A DNA stretch of 30,433 nucleotides from Pseudomonadota bacterium (GTDB taxonomy: Bacteria; Pseudomonadota; Alphaproteobacteria; Azospirillales; Azospirillaceae), in assembly GCA_023411035.1 (NCBI GenBank), contig JAEYPE010000241.1, positions 1 through 30,433 of the forward strand. The letters are read 5' to 3'. The notes beneath the pieces are model-generated. The model was not told the origin of the DNA and made no database searches. It worked only from the letters and a program-made list of their open reading frames with translations. Made by a program: the position numbers and the translations under genes. This document shows, in pieces, positions 1 to 8,082 of the stretch (position 1 is its first letter; every line of letters begins with the position of its first letter).

Positions 1-298
1 CGATGTCCACGCCGTCGTAGGAGGACTCCAGATACTGCGTCAGCGGAACGGCCATGCGCCCGATGCCGCAGCCGATCTCCAGCACGCGGTGCTTCGGCTT
101 CAGTCCGCCGACGCGGACGAAGTGGCGCAGGAACTCCGCTCCGATGGCCCGGAAATCGCCGTCGCCGATGAACACGCGGTCCGGCGGCGGCACGGGCAGG
201 AAGCGGTTGCGCGCGATCTGCGCGCACAGCCACTCCAGCCGTGGATCGGTGTTTCGGCGCAGGACGGCGAGGCGGCGCCCGGTCAGGATCTCGTTCAT
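1..298 (-). CDS. Class I SAM-dependent methyltransferase, N-terminal part (runs off the left edge)
   Basis: Reading leftwards from the ATG at 298, the first 99 residues are present and the rest lies outside the window. The visible part carries a methyltransferase motif I, VLEIGCGIGRMAVPL, at about residues 71-85, the glycine-rich SAM-binding loop, followed by a YDGVDI segment that fits motif II. Class I methyltransferases use SAM to methylate small molecules, sugars or proteins; the acceptor cannot be told from this part. Its start lies only 4 bp beyond the stop of the glycosyltransferase gene, so the two are probably translated from one message, which favours a role in modifying a surface glycan. 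That role is inference. Confidence 0.85.
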   Translation of the reverse strand, partial: MNEILTGRRLAVLRRNTDPRLEWLCAQIARNRFLPVPPPDRVFIGDGDFRAIGAEFLRHFVRVGGLKPKHRVLEIGCGIGRMAVPLTQYLESSYDGVDI

Positions 299-302
299 GG
301 GG

Positions 303-2636
303 TCAGCTCCGGTTCCGGTTCGCGCGCCCGAACAGGCGCTGCTTGGCCGGGGCTTCGGCGGGCGTTCCCGCCGTCAGGGGCCGCATCAGGCTCTCTTCCA
401 GGGCGGGAGGCGGGGGGAGCCGGTTCCAGTCGCGGGCGGCCAGTTCCTCCATCATCGCGCCCCAGCGGCGGGCGTGGAGCCAGCCGTTGTATTCGGAGGC
501 GACGCCGCGGGTGTAGCCCTGGTGCCGGCTGATCGAGCGGCGCTCCAGATGGTACAGCTCCACCGAGGGGACGTAGCGGATGTCCAGCCCCGCCTTGCGG
601 ATGCGCAGGCAGAGGTCGGAATCCTCATAATCGCCGATGACGTAGTCCTCGCAGAAGCCGCCCACGGAATCGAAGCTTTCGCGGGTCATCATCAGGCAGG
701 CGCCGGTCACGCCGGGCACGCTGCGTTCCCGCCGGGCGGGCAGGAAGTCGCGCGGCAGGCCCTTGAAGAAATGGTGGTTGTACCAGCGCCCCCGGACGTC
801 GCGGTCGAAGTAGAGGCCGGCGTGCTGAAGGCTGTCGTCGTCGAACAGCAGCTTCGGCCCCACCGCGCCGGTGCCGGGCGTGCGCTCCAGCGCTTCGAGC
901 AGGGCCGGCAGCCAGCCGGGCCGGTCGGGGATCACGTCGGAATTCAGGAACAGCAGCGTCCGCCCGGTGGAGGCCGCGACCCCCGCGTTGTTGGCCGCCG
1001 AATAGCCGTAGTTGGCGGACTGCACCAGCAGCCGCATCGGCAGGCCGTAGAGCGCGTGGAAGCCGTGCAGCATGTGCACCAGCTCGTCGCGCTGTTCCGG
1101 GCTGTCGAGCACGAAGACCAGCTCCGCCCCGGCCATGCCGGGATCGGTGGCGAAGCTGGAAAGCTGGAAGCGCAGGAACTCCAGCGCCTTGTAGAGCGGG
1201 ATGATGACGGAGACGGACGGGTTGTCTGGGACGCGCCCGAAGGTGACGGTTTCCGGCTCGCCGCGGGTCGCCATATGGGCGGCGTGCAGCGGCGCGACCG
1301 CCGGGGCGATCACCGTTTCCAGCACCAGCGGCGTGGCGTGCTGCGGCGGCAGGCTGCCCAGCACCGCGGCGCGGGCTTCGGCGGGGGACAGCGGACGCAG
1401 CGGCGGCACCAGCCGGATCGATCCGCCCGAACCGAGCCGAAGCTCCGCATGGACCTGAAGCGCGGCGGCGGGTTCGGGCGCGCCGGGCAGATAGGCGACG
1501 AAGCCGCTGCGGTCGGTGGACGGGGCGGTGCCGAACAGCTTCGCCACATCCTCGCGCGGGAAGCGGTGCTCCAGCCTCTCCAGCCGGCGTTCGCCGCCGA
1601 AGGGCGTCCGCAGGGTGAGGCCGCCGGACAGGCCGTGCGGATCGTGCACCCAGCCGGCCAGGAACAGCCCGCCGTCGCCGGTGGGAATGGCGAGGTCGAG
1701 GGCGGCTCCGATGGAGCGCTTGGCGTCGGCCACCTGCCGCTTGGGCAGTGGGGCAAGCACTTGGAGTTCGCGCACCGCCGCCGCCGCCGTGGCATCCGAC
1801 CGCCCGCGTTGGGCGAGCGCGCTCAGAATGTACTGGCGCAGTTCCAGCGGCGTGTCGCGGCGGGTGGAGAGACGCTCGGTCAGGCTCGGCAAATTGGGAG
1901 GGACGGCGGAAAAGCTGCGGCAGGCCAGCCCGTTGCGGCCCAGCACCACCAGCAGGTTGCCCGGCGCGCACAACGCCTTGTCCACCAGCAGCGACATGGC
2001 CGCGCGCCCGCGCCGGTCCAGCGCGGAACCGATGCAGACATCGAAGGGGGAGGGGCCGACCGCCCCGGTGGTGATGATGACGGCCCCCGTCACCTCACCG
2101 AAGCCGGAGGACAGCGAAGCGGCGCAGAGCAGAAGCTCGTCGGTCGCCAGGGCGCGTGCGATGATCGGGGAGGGGGTGGGCGACAGCTCCAGCACCATGC
2201 GGCGGCAGACCGTGGCGAAGCCGGAATCGCTGCGCAGCGCCGGGGTGGAGCGCGCGAAATCGAAAAGGAAGCGGACCACGCGCAGCCGCGACGGCGCGTC
2301 GAGGCTGCCCAGCAGGAAGGCGGGGTCGGGATCGGGAACCTGCGGTTCGGCCAGGACCTCCGCGACGATGCGATTCTGGGCGACGAAACGGACGGGCGCA
2401 CCGGATGTCCGGGGCGCCCGCAGGATCGACAGCACCCGCTGCCCACCCCAGCTCGTCCGGACGGACAAGGTGGTGTAGGGGGGCCGGACCTCCTCGCCGT
2501 CGAGGGTGGGAAGGACGCGGCCGGAAGGCTCCGGTCCGTCGCTCTCCCACGAGGCGAGCACGAAATCGTCGCCGAGCGCATGGAGCTGGGCGGACGCGAT
2601 GGAGGCCGAGGCCGGCAGGACGGCGAGTACGGTCAT
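303..2636 (-). CDS. Large family 2 glycosyltransferase with an unassigned N-terminal half
   Basis: This is a protein of 777 residues. The C-terminal part (about residues 470-720) is a GT-A, family 2 glycosyltransferase: it opens with VSVIIPLYKALEFL, has a nucleotide-sugar region with SANYGYSAANNAG, a DXD-type NSDV at about residue 563, and a late acidic motif GDYEDSDLCLR at about 673. Such enzymes transfer a sugar from a nucleotide donor to a growing glycan on the cytoplasmic side of the membrane; no membrane segment is visible. The first 470 residues match no family I recognise and include segments resembling each other (FVLASW and LFLAGWVHDP). I chose the ATG at 2636 over one ten codons earlier because AGGGAG stands just before it. 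It follows the RTX gene by 72 bp on the same strand and is nearly contiguous with the methyltransferase. Confidence 0.9.
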   Translation of the reverse strand: MTVLAVLPASASIASAQLHALGDDFVLASWESDGPEPSGRVLPTLDGEEVRPPYTTLSVRTSWGGQRVLSILRAPRTSGAPVRFVAQNRIVAEVLAEPQVPDPDPAFLLGSLDAPSRLRVVRFLFDFARSTPALRSDSGFATVCRRMVLELSPTPSPIIARALATDELLLCAASLSSGFGEVTGAVIITTGAVGPSPFDVCIGSALDRRGRAAMSLLVDKALCAPGNLLVVLGRNGLACRSFSAVPPNLPSLTERLSTRRDTPLELRQYILSALAQRGRSDATAAAAVRELQVLAPLPKRQVADAKRSIGAALDLAIPTGDGGLFLAGWVHDPHGLSGGLTLRTPFGGERRLERLEHRFPREDVAKLFGTAPSTDRSGFVAYLPGAPEPAAALQVHAELRLGSGGSIRLVPPLRPLSPAEARAAVLGSLPPQHATPLVLETVIAPAVAPLHAAHMATRGEPETVTFGRVPDNPSVSVIIPLYKALEFLRFQLSSFATDPGMAGAELVFVLDSPEQRDELVHMLHGFHALYGLPMRLLVQSANYGYSAANNAGVAASTGRTLLFLNSDVIPDRPGWLPALLEALERTPGTGAVGPKLLFDDDSLQHAGLYFDRDVRGRWYNHHFFKGLPRDFLPARRERSVPGVTGACLMMTRESFDSVGGFCEDYVIGDYEDSDLCLRIRKAGLDIRYVPSVELYHLERRSISRHQGYTRGVASEYNGWLHARRWGAMMEELAARDWNRLPPPPALEESLMRPLTAGTPAEAPAKQRLFGRANRNRS

Positions 2637-2708
2637 GTTCTCCCTAGCCGGACCCATCGGCGGCATGCGGGGAACACGCCGCCGGTCCGGTCCCTGGGTG
2701 GTTACGGC

Positions 2709-3530
2709 TTAGTGAATGACGAAGAAGTCGTTCGGGTTGTTGTGAACTTCGTCGGCGGAAACGCCCTTCAGCATGATGCTGTCGCCGTTGCCGAGGTCGA
2801 TGACGGCGTTGCCGCCCATGTCGGTGACGCGCGCCGCCAGATCGGAGGCGTCGTTGATTTCCAGGCCGTTGATGTTGCGCTCGATCTGGAGGACGTCCTC
2901 GCCCGCGCGGAAGTCGAGAACCACGTCCTGGCCGCCGCCGCCCGAGAAGACGAAGACGTCGTTGCCGGCGCCGCCCGCCAGGATGTCGTCGCCCGCGCCG
3001 CCTTCCAGGATGTCGTTGCCGTCGCCGCCGGACAGGAAATCGTCGCCCTCGCCACCCTTCAGGATGTCGTCGCCGGTGCCGCCCAGCAGCACGTCGTCAC
3101 CCTTGCCGCCGTCGAGATAATCGTTGTGGCCGCCGCCATCCAGGATGTCGTCGCCGTCGCCGCCCTTCAGGATGTCGTCGCCGTCACCGCCGGACAGGAC
3201 GTCGTCGCCCTTGCCGCCGTCGAGAACGTCCTTGCCGCGGCCACCGATCAGCACGTCGTCGCCGTTGCCGCCGGACAGGTAATCGTCGCCGTCGCCACCG
3301 TCCAGGGTGTCGTTTCCGTTGCCGCCGTCCAGGATGTCGGCCCCGCTGCCGCCGGACAGAAGATCGCTGCCGTTGCCGCCGAACAGAGCGTCGCGCCCTT
3401 CGCCGCCGAGAATCGAGTCGGCGCCGTTGCCGCCCATCAGGACGTCGTCACCATTGCCGCCATCGATGAAGTCGCCGCCGTTGGTGCCGGTGATGATGTC
3501 GTCGTAGTTGCCGCCAGGAAGGGTGGCCAT
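2709..3530 (-). CDS. RTX calcium-binding repeat protein, putative type I secretion substrate
   Basis: This 273-residue protein is almost entirely a beta-roll. After a 23-residue lead containing two imperfect units, nineteen consecutive nonapeptides of the form GGxGxDxLx run from about residue 24 to 194 (for example GGNGDDVLM, GGDGDDILK). In RTX proteins these bind calcium outside the cell and fold the protein after export. The last 79 residues include VFVFSGGGGQDVVLDF, a typical end-of-repeat segment, and finish with NDFFVIH, a hydrophobic tail compatible with an uncleaved C-terminal type I secretion signal. No signal peptide or enzymatic domain is present. AAGGAG lies about 8 nt before the ATG. 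The exporter genes lie about 1 kb upstream on the same strand, so it is their likely cargo; adhesion, matrix or ion-binding roles are possible but not shown. Confidence 0.9.
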   Translation of the reverse strand: MATLPGGNYDDIITGTNGGDFIDGGNGDDVLMGGNGADSILGGEGRDALFGGNGSDLLSGGSGADILDGGNGNDTLDGGDGDDYLSGGNGDDVLIGGRGKDVLDGGKGDDVLSGGDGDDILKGGDGDDILDGGGHNDYLDGGKGDDVLLGGTGDDILKGGEGDDFLSGGDGNDILEGGAGDDILAGGAGNDVFVFSGGGGQDVVLDFRAGEDVLQIERNINGLEINDASDLAARVTDMGGNAVIDLGNGDSIMLKGVSADEVHNNPNDFFVIH

Positions 3531-4227
3531 GGGTCATACTCCTTAACGATTGGATTCGGTGGGGCGGGGTGGTCCTACCCCGAAATGGCGAGGTACCTTC
3601 AAGCCTTTACCCAAATACCGCGGCGCATGGCTGTGACAAACATAAGGTCAAACCCAGACAAATCTTGAGTTCATAGAGTCAAAACATAATAATCATCAAC
3701 GTTCATTACGTCATTGCTGGAACAATGATTTTAAATCCTTTCGAAATTCTAAATATAGCATTCTGATCACGGCCTCTGATCGGCGTTTTTAAGGCCCCTT
3801 TGTAAAGTAATGATGTTCATCTACAAAATAAAACGAATTGTTTGTGCGTAATACTTTTAAAAGGATGTGAAAGACGTTTTGCCAAAATTCCCCGGAATTT
3901 TTTAAAGATCTCCGGAGAGCCCATGCATTTCGAATGGGTTCATGCCGTTGGAGACTGCCGTTCGGAGATGATCGGAGACGCTGCGGCGCGTTCGACGGGC
4001 CGGATCTTTGAAAAGCCGGTGGAGAGGGCAAGGTTTTTAAAAACCGGATTTTAAAAGCGTCAGCGCTGCGGGACATGCCGGGTGAGGCGCACCGGCCCCT
4101 CCCGGACCTGACATTGCCCAAAGGCTGCGCCGATCCGGCCGCCTTGTGATGCCAGGCCGGAGGCCGCCGGCTGTGACCGATGACGCCCGAGGGGACGATG
4201 ATTATTTTTGTTGCCGCCGTGCCCGGA
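3531..4227. other. AT-rich intergenic region upstream of the RTX gene
   Basis: About 700 bp with no convincing gene. From roughly 3640 to 3920 the base composition is strikingly AT-rich against the GC-rich surroundings. It must hold the promoter and 5' leader of the RTX gene (minus strand); TTGAC-like boxes are visible on the minus strand near 3640-3700 but no good -10 partner. The leader contains a short hairpin, GGGGT-N6-ACCCC, at 3566-3581. Open frames here (for example 3789-4121 minus and 3842-4054 plus) lack a ribosome site, family resemblance and normal codon bias. AT-rich tracts of this kind are typical targets of MucR/Ros-type or other silencers in alphaproteobacteria; that is inference. 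Confidence 0.6.
4032..4045. promoter_or_regulatory. Perfect 14-bp palindrome GGTTTTTAAAAACC
   Basis: A perfect 14-bp palindrome within the long intergenic region between the small protein gene and the RTX gene. It could be an operator or could arise from AT-rich sequence. No regulator can be named, and no second copy was noticed. Confidence 0.3.
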
Positions 4228-4443
4228 TCAGACCTTCCCGGCCTCCGCGGCGTCCAGCGCGGCCCGCGCCAGTTCCATCAGCTTGTCCTCGACCGCCGCC
4301 CGGTCATAGCCGGGGGTGTCGGCCAGCGAATCGCGCAGGCGCATGGCGACAAGCTCGCCCGTGTGGTGCTTGTCGTAGAGATGCACGTCGCCGATGGCGT
4401 CGGCGACGCGCTTCAGGGTGTCCCGGTCCCACCGTGCGGTCAT
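4228..4443 (-). CDS. Small hypothetical protein downstream of the type I exporter
   Basis: A 71-residue protein beginning MTARWDRDTLKRVADAIG. I do not recognise a family. It is rich in charged residues and predicted by eye to be mostly helical (LKRVADAIGD, ELVAMRLRDSLAD, AAVEDKLMELARAALDAAEA), with no signal peptide, membrane segment or cysteines, so it is probably cytoplasmic. The ATG at 4443 is preferred over one 16 codons earlier because a GGAAGGGGAG tract lies about 9 nt upstream and the extra residues are proline-rich and uncharacteristic. It lies 70 bp after the HlyD-type adaptor gene on the same strand and may be its last co-transcribed gene. The G/C-rich wobble pattern supports real coding. 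Confidence 0.65.
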   Translation of the reverse strand: MTARWDRDTLKRVADAIGDVHLYDKHHTGELVAMRLRDSLADTPGYDRAAVEDKLMELARAALDAAEAGKV

Positions 4444-4513
4444 GGTCGCGCGCTCCCCTTCCTGCCTGTTGGGCAACGGGGGAGCGCGCAAAATGATCCT
4501 GTGTCGCGATGGC

Positions 4514-5887
4514 TCAGTTCTCGCGGAAGGCGCGGTTCATACCGTCGGTCAAGGGGGTCAGGAAGTATTCGATGGCCTTGCGGGTGTGCCCGTGGATCAT
4601 CACCTCGGTCGGCATGCCGGGTTGCAGTTCCACGTTCGGCAGCGCCTTCATCGCCTCGGCATCCAGGGCGATCCGCGCGATGAAATAGCCCTGGCCGGTG
4701 CGCTCGTCCTCAAGCTGGTCGGCGGAGAGGGTGAGAACCTTGCCCTGGACCGGCGGGACCAGCCGCTGGCGGTAGCCGACCAGCCGCACCATGGCGCTGC
4801 CACCCACGTCGATGTTCTGAACGTCGGCGGGGGCGACGCGGGCCTCCACGATCAGCCCGTCGTCCTGCGGAACAATGTCCAGGATGCCCTGGCCCGCGGG
4901 GATGACGCCGCCCGGCGTGTAGAAGCGCAGGTTGGTGACGCGGCCCGCCTGGGGCGCGACCAGTTCCTGGCGTTTCAACACGTCCCCGGCGCTGCGCAGC
5001 CGTTCCGACAGGTCGGAGACGGTGGCCTGCACGGTCTGAAGGTCGTTCCCGACCTCCGACCGGCGGGTGTTGCCGAGATTGATGATCTCCAACTCCGCCG
5101 CGGCGATGCCCTGTTCGGCCTTCGATTTGTCGGCCTGGATCTCGCCCAGCCGGCCCTTGGTGTCGGCGACGTTGCGCTGAAGCTCCAGCATGCGAGGCTT
5201 GCGCTCGTAGCCCTTGGCGAGAAGGCCTTCGACGATCCGCAGTTCGTCCTGGGTGTAGCGGAGCCGGTCGTTGGCGGCGACGCGCTGCGATTCCAGCGCC
5301 ACCAATTCGTTGCGGAGCTGCCCGATGCGCTTGCGCTGGATGGAGATCTGTCCCTCGTAGGCGTCGCGCCGCGATTCGAACAGGCGCTGTTCGGCGGCCA
5401 GCGCCTCCGCGGCGACGGAACTGGTCTTGGCGGCGGTCACCAGTTCATCGGCGTAGACGGGAGTCTTCGCGTCGGTCTGTTCCGCGCGCAGACGCGCAAG
5501 GCGCGCCAGCGAGGTCCAGTATTGCCCGTGCAACTGCGCGACCACGGCGCCGCTCTGCGTGGTGTCTAGCCGCAGCAGGACCTGCCCGGCCTCCACCAGA
5601 TCGCCGTCCTTCACCAGCAGTTCGCTGAGGATGCCGCCCTCCAGGTGGGAGACGGTCTTGCGGTGGCTTTCCACCATGATGGTGCCGGGCGCGATGGCCG
5701 CGCTGTCCAGGCTGGCGGTGAAGGCCCAGCCGAAGAAACCGCCGAAGCCGATGGCGACGGCCAGGGCGCCGGCCAGCGCCGTGCCGCGCAGCGTGGGTTC
5801 GTGCGGCGTCACGTCGATGACGGGCGCCCAGCCGGCGGTGAGGGAGGGCTGCGGAGTCTGAGTTTGGGGAATCGTCGTACCGGTCAT
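4514..5887 (-). CDS. HlyD-family type I secretion membrane fusion protein
   Basis: This 457-residue adaptor links the inner-membrane exporter to an outer-membrane TolC-like channel. A single membrane anchor lies at about residues 34-54 (LAGALAVAIGFGGFFGWAF). The following HLEGGILSELLVKDGDLVEAGQVL is the first lipoyl half typical of the HlyD/PrtE family. A long charged helical hairpin occupies roughly residues 130-310, then LVAPQAGRVTNLRFYTPGGVI gives the second lipoyl half and beta-barrel. The C-terminus, PGMPTEVMIHGHTRKAIEYFLTPL, is characteristic of the family. The ATG at 5887 overlaps the stop of the exporter gene as ATGA, indicating translational coupling. No TolC-type gene is in the window, so the outer-membrane partner must be encoded elsewhere. 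Confidence 0.95.
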   Translation of the reverse strand: MTGTTIPQTQTPQPSLTAGWAPVIDVTPHEPTLRGTALAGALAVAIGFGGFFGWAFTASLDSAAIAPGTIMVESHRKTVSHLEGGILSELLVKDGDLVEAGQVLLRLDTTQSGAVVAQLHGQYWTSLARLARLRAEQTDAKTPVYADELVTAAKTSSVAAEALAAEQRLFESRRDAYEGQISIQRKRIGQLRNELVALESQRVAANDRLRYTQDELRIVEGLLAKGYERKPRMLELQRNVADTKGRLGEIQADKSKAEQGIAAAELEIINLGNTRRSEVGNDLQTVQATVSDLSERLRSAGDVLKRQELVAPQAGRVTNLRFYTPGGVIPAGQGILDIVPQDDGLIVEARVAPADVQNIDVGGSAMVRLVGYRQRLVPPVQGKVLTLSADQLEDERTGQGYFIARIALDAEAMKALPNVELQPGMPTEVMIHGHTRKAIEYFLTPLTDGMNRAFREN

Positions 5888-7605
5888 GCGGATTCTCCCG
5901 TCCGGACCAGCCGGGCCACCTTCACGGCGCCGCCGGGCTGGACCATCTTCAACACGTCGGCGCGTTCGCCGAAATGCTCGACCATGCCGTCCTTCAGGAC
6001 CAGCAGCTTGTCGGCGACCGACACGATGGAGGGGCGGTGGGCGACCATCACGATGGTGGCGCCGTCCCGGCGGGCGTGGTTGATCGCGTGCAGCAGCGCC
6101 TGTTCGCCCTCGTGGTCGAGATTGGAGTTCGGTTCGTCCAGCACGATCAGGCGGGGCTTGCCGAACAGCGCGCGGGCCAAAGCGATGCGCTGCCGCTGGC
6201 CGCCGGACAGGGCGAAGGCGTTCTCGCCGACCGGCGTGTCGTAGCCGAAGGGCAGGCGTCCGATCATGTCGTGGACACCGGCCAGCCGGGCGGCGCGCAC
6301 GATCTCCGCCGGGTCGGCCTGGGCCATGCGGGCGATGTTCTCGCCGATGGTGCCGTCCAGCAGGGCGACCGATTGCGGCACATAGCCGACGTAATGGCCG
6401 AAGCTCTCGCGCTCCCACAGGAAGGTGCTGGTGCCGTCCAGATAGATGCCGCCGGCGGTGGGCTCCCAGATGCCGACCAGCAGACGGGCCAGCGTCGATT
6501 TGCCGGCCCCCGAAGGGCCGATGATCCCCAGCACCTCCCCCGGTTCCAGCGCGAAGGAGACGCCGCGCAGCACCGGGCGTTGCAGGCCCTTCGGCACATG
6601 GCTGACGCGGTCCACGGTCAGGCGCCCCTCGGGCTGCGGCAGCGGCATGGTGCTGCGCCGCGTGCCCTCGCCGTTCAGAAGCTCGCGGATGCGCTTGTGG
6701 GCGGTCTGGGCGACGACCCACTGGCGCCAGTTCTCCACCAGATGCTCGAAGGGCTGGAGCAGGCGGGCCATGATGATGCCGGTGGCGATCATGCTGCCCG
6801 GCGACGCCTCGTTCCGGATGACCAGCGCCGCGCCGGCGGAAATGGTGGCGATCTGGAGGATCAGCCGCAGCGAACGCGAGGCCGAGGCCATGCCGCGCGA
6901 CACCACGACGCCCCGGTCGATGAGGGAGGCGGAGCCGACCTGCGCCAACTGCCAGCGGCGGGCCAGCGGCGGCAGCATGCCCATGGCCTCGATGGCTTCG
7001 GCGTGGCGGACGGTGCTGGCCACGTCGGCGAACACCTTGGCCGACGCTTCGTTCGCATCGGCGATGGGGCGGCGGGTCAGCGCGTCGGTCAGCGCGTTCA
7101 TGGTCAGAAGCAGCAGCGCCGAACCCACCGCGATCCAGCCGTAGATCGGGTGCAGAAGGAACAGGATGACGAGGAAGATCGGCGTCCACAGCAGGTCCAG
7201 CGGCACCACCACGGCGTTGCTGGTCATGAAGTTGCGCAGGTCGTTCAGGTCGCGCATGGTCTGGCCGGCGTTGCGCGTGCCGCCGCCCAACGCGTCCACG
7301 ATGGCCGCCTGGAGCGCCGGCACGTTGAAGCGGTGCGCGATCACCGCTCCGCAGACCAGGAAGGCGCGCGCCCGGATGAAATCCAGCACGCCGTACAGCA
7401 CCAGCCCGCCCACGGAGATCACCGCGAGCATGGTCAGTGTCTCCAGGCTGCGGCTGCTCATCACGCGGTCATAGACCTGCATGGTGTAGAGCGGCACCAC
7501 CAGCATGAGGATGTTGACGAAGAAGGTGAGGGCGCCGGCCAGCAGCAGGCCGCGCCCGATCTTCCGGTAGGCTTGGGTCAGCAGGGTCCGATCCATACCG
7601 CTCAT
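5884..7605 (-). CDS. Type I secretion ABC exporter (PrtD family permease/ATPase)
   Basis: This 573-residue half-transporter powers one-step export of RTX-type proteins. The N-terminal domain has membrane helices beginning with LLLAGALTFFVNILMLVVPL at about residues 19-38 and the VYDRVMSSRSLETL segment typical of PrtD/LapB-like exporters; no C39 peptidase-like domain precedes it. The nucleotide-binding domain carries Walker A GPSGAGKST (about residue 365), the signature LSGGQRQR (about 467), Walker B LIVLDEPNSNLD (about 488) and the switch histidine in VAHRPS. All catalytic residues look intact. The start at 7605 has AAAGGA just upstream; a longer frame from 7671 lacks a ribosome site. It is the first gene of a minus-strand unit with the adaptor, and its likely cargo is the nearby RTX protein. 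Confidence 0.95.
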   Translation of the reverse strand: MSGMDRTLLTQAYRKIGRGLLLAGALTFFVNILMLVVPLYTMQVYDRVMSSRSLETLTMLAVISVGGLVLYGVLDFIRARAFLVCGAVIAHRFNVPALQAAIVDALGGGTRNAGQTMRDLNDLRNFMTSNAVVVPLDLLWTPIFLVILFLLHPIYGWIAVGSALLLLTMNALTDALTRRPIADANEASAKVFADVASTVRHAEAIEAMGMLPPLARRWQLAQVGSASLIDRGVVVSRGMASASRSLRLILQIATISAGAALVIRNEASPGSMIATGIIMARLLQPFEHLVENWRQWVVAQTAHKRIRELLNGEGTRRSTMPLPQPEGRLTVDRVSHVPKGLQRPVLRGVSFALEPGEVLGIIGPSGAGKSTLARLLVGIWEPTAGGIYLDGTSTFLWERESFGHYVGYVPQSVALLDGTIGENIARMAQADPAEIVRAARLAGVHDMIGRLPFGYDTPVGENAFALSGGQRQRIALARALFGKPRLIVLDEPNSNLDHEGEQALLHAINHARRDGATIVMVAHRPSIVSVADKLLVLKDGMVEHFGERADVLKMVQPGGAVKVARLVRTGESA

Positions 7606-8082
7606 GCCGATTCCTTTTCTTGCGTCCCGCGTTCTTTTCCCGTGGGGCGTGCCATGAAGCCGGTCATGCAAGGAGCCTCATGGTTAACGAATTGTTGCGG
7701 TGATGCCGGGCCGCCTGAATCCCTTTTGAGACGAAGCCCGGATAAAGGCCGCCCGTTGCGGAGAAAACTGGGCCCGCGCCATTTCCGCTTACGTCCGCCG
7801 CCATCACCCGGCGTGTGACAAGTTTGGGTCGCTACCCCGTCCGGGGAACACCGAAAGAGGTATTTGCAGCGCTGTAAGGCATTGTTCTTAAACGTTTTTA
7901 ACGGAGACGCCGAGAGCCTTTCCGGGCGACCATGCCCCTTTTTCGTCAACTGGCCTTCCGCCTGAATTGACGGCATGCTGCGCCGCGGAACTCTTGCGCT
8001 TGCCACCAGGGGATGTACGATCCTTTGATGCCGGCGGGTGCCTGAATTTGCGAATATTTCTCAAATCCAAGGAATATTTACG
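7606..8082. other. Divergent intergenic region between the exporter and galE
   Basis: About 480 bp between two divergently transcribed genes, so it must carry both promoters. No convincing protein is encoded. A short AT-rich patch near 7885-7905 contains TTAAACGTTTTTAA. A possible plus-strand promoter (TTGCAG, 17 nt, CTTAAA) lies near 7865-7893, but the match to consensus is weak. No RNA gene or known repeat was seen. Confidence 0.5.

Noticed and set aside
2950..3460. Regularly spaced repeats resembling a CRISPR array or satellite DNA
   Set aside because: The 27-bp periodicity encodes GGxGxDxLx nonapeptides in frame; the units vary at wobble positions and there are no distinct spacers.
54..3668. 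A 1204-codon open frame on the plus strand with a long repetitive VVAVAA-type tail
   Set aside because: It is the antisense of the glycosyltransferase and of the RTX repeats; its periodic tail is the mirror of the nonapeptide DNA, and it has no family resemblance.
3842..4054. 70-codon plus-strand frame in the same region
   Set aside because: Short, no ribosome site, amino-acid composition like translated non-coding DNA.
3789..4121. 110-codon minus-strand frame in the AT-rich intergenic region
   Set aside because: It spans AT-rich and GC-rich DNA without consistent codon bias, has no ribosome site and no recognisable domain.
5888..7189. In-frame N-terminal extension of the HlyD-type protein to give 891 residues
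   Set aside because: It overlaps the exporter gene in another frame; the ATGA overlap at 5884-5887 marks the true start.
7602..8006. 134-codon minus-strand frame ahead of the exporter gene
   Set aside because: It lies in another frame over the divergent promoter region and has no domain or ribosome support.
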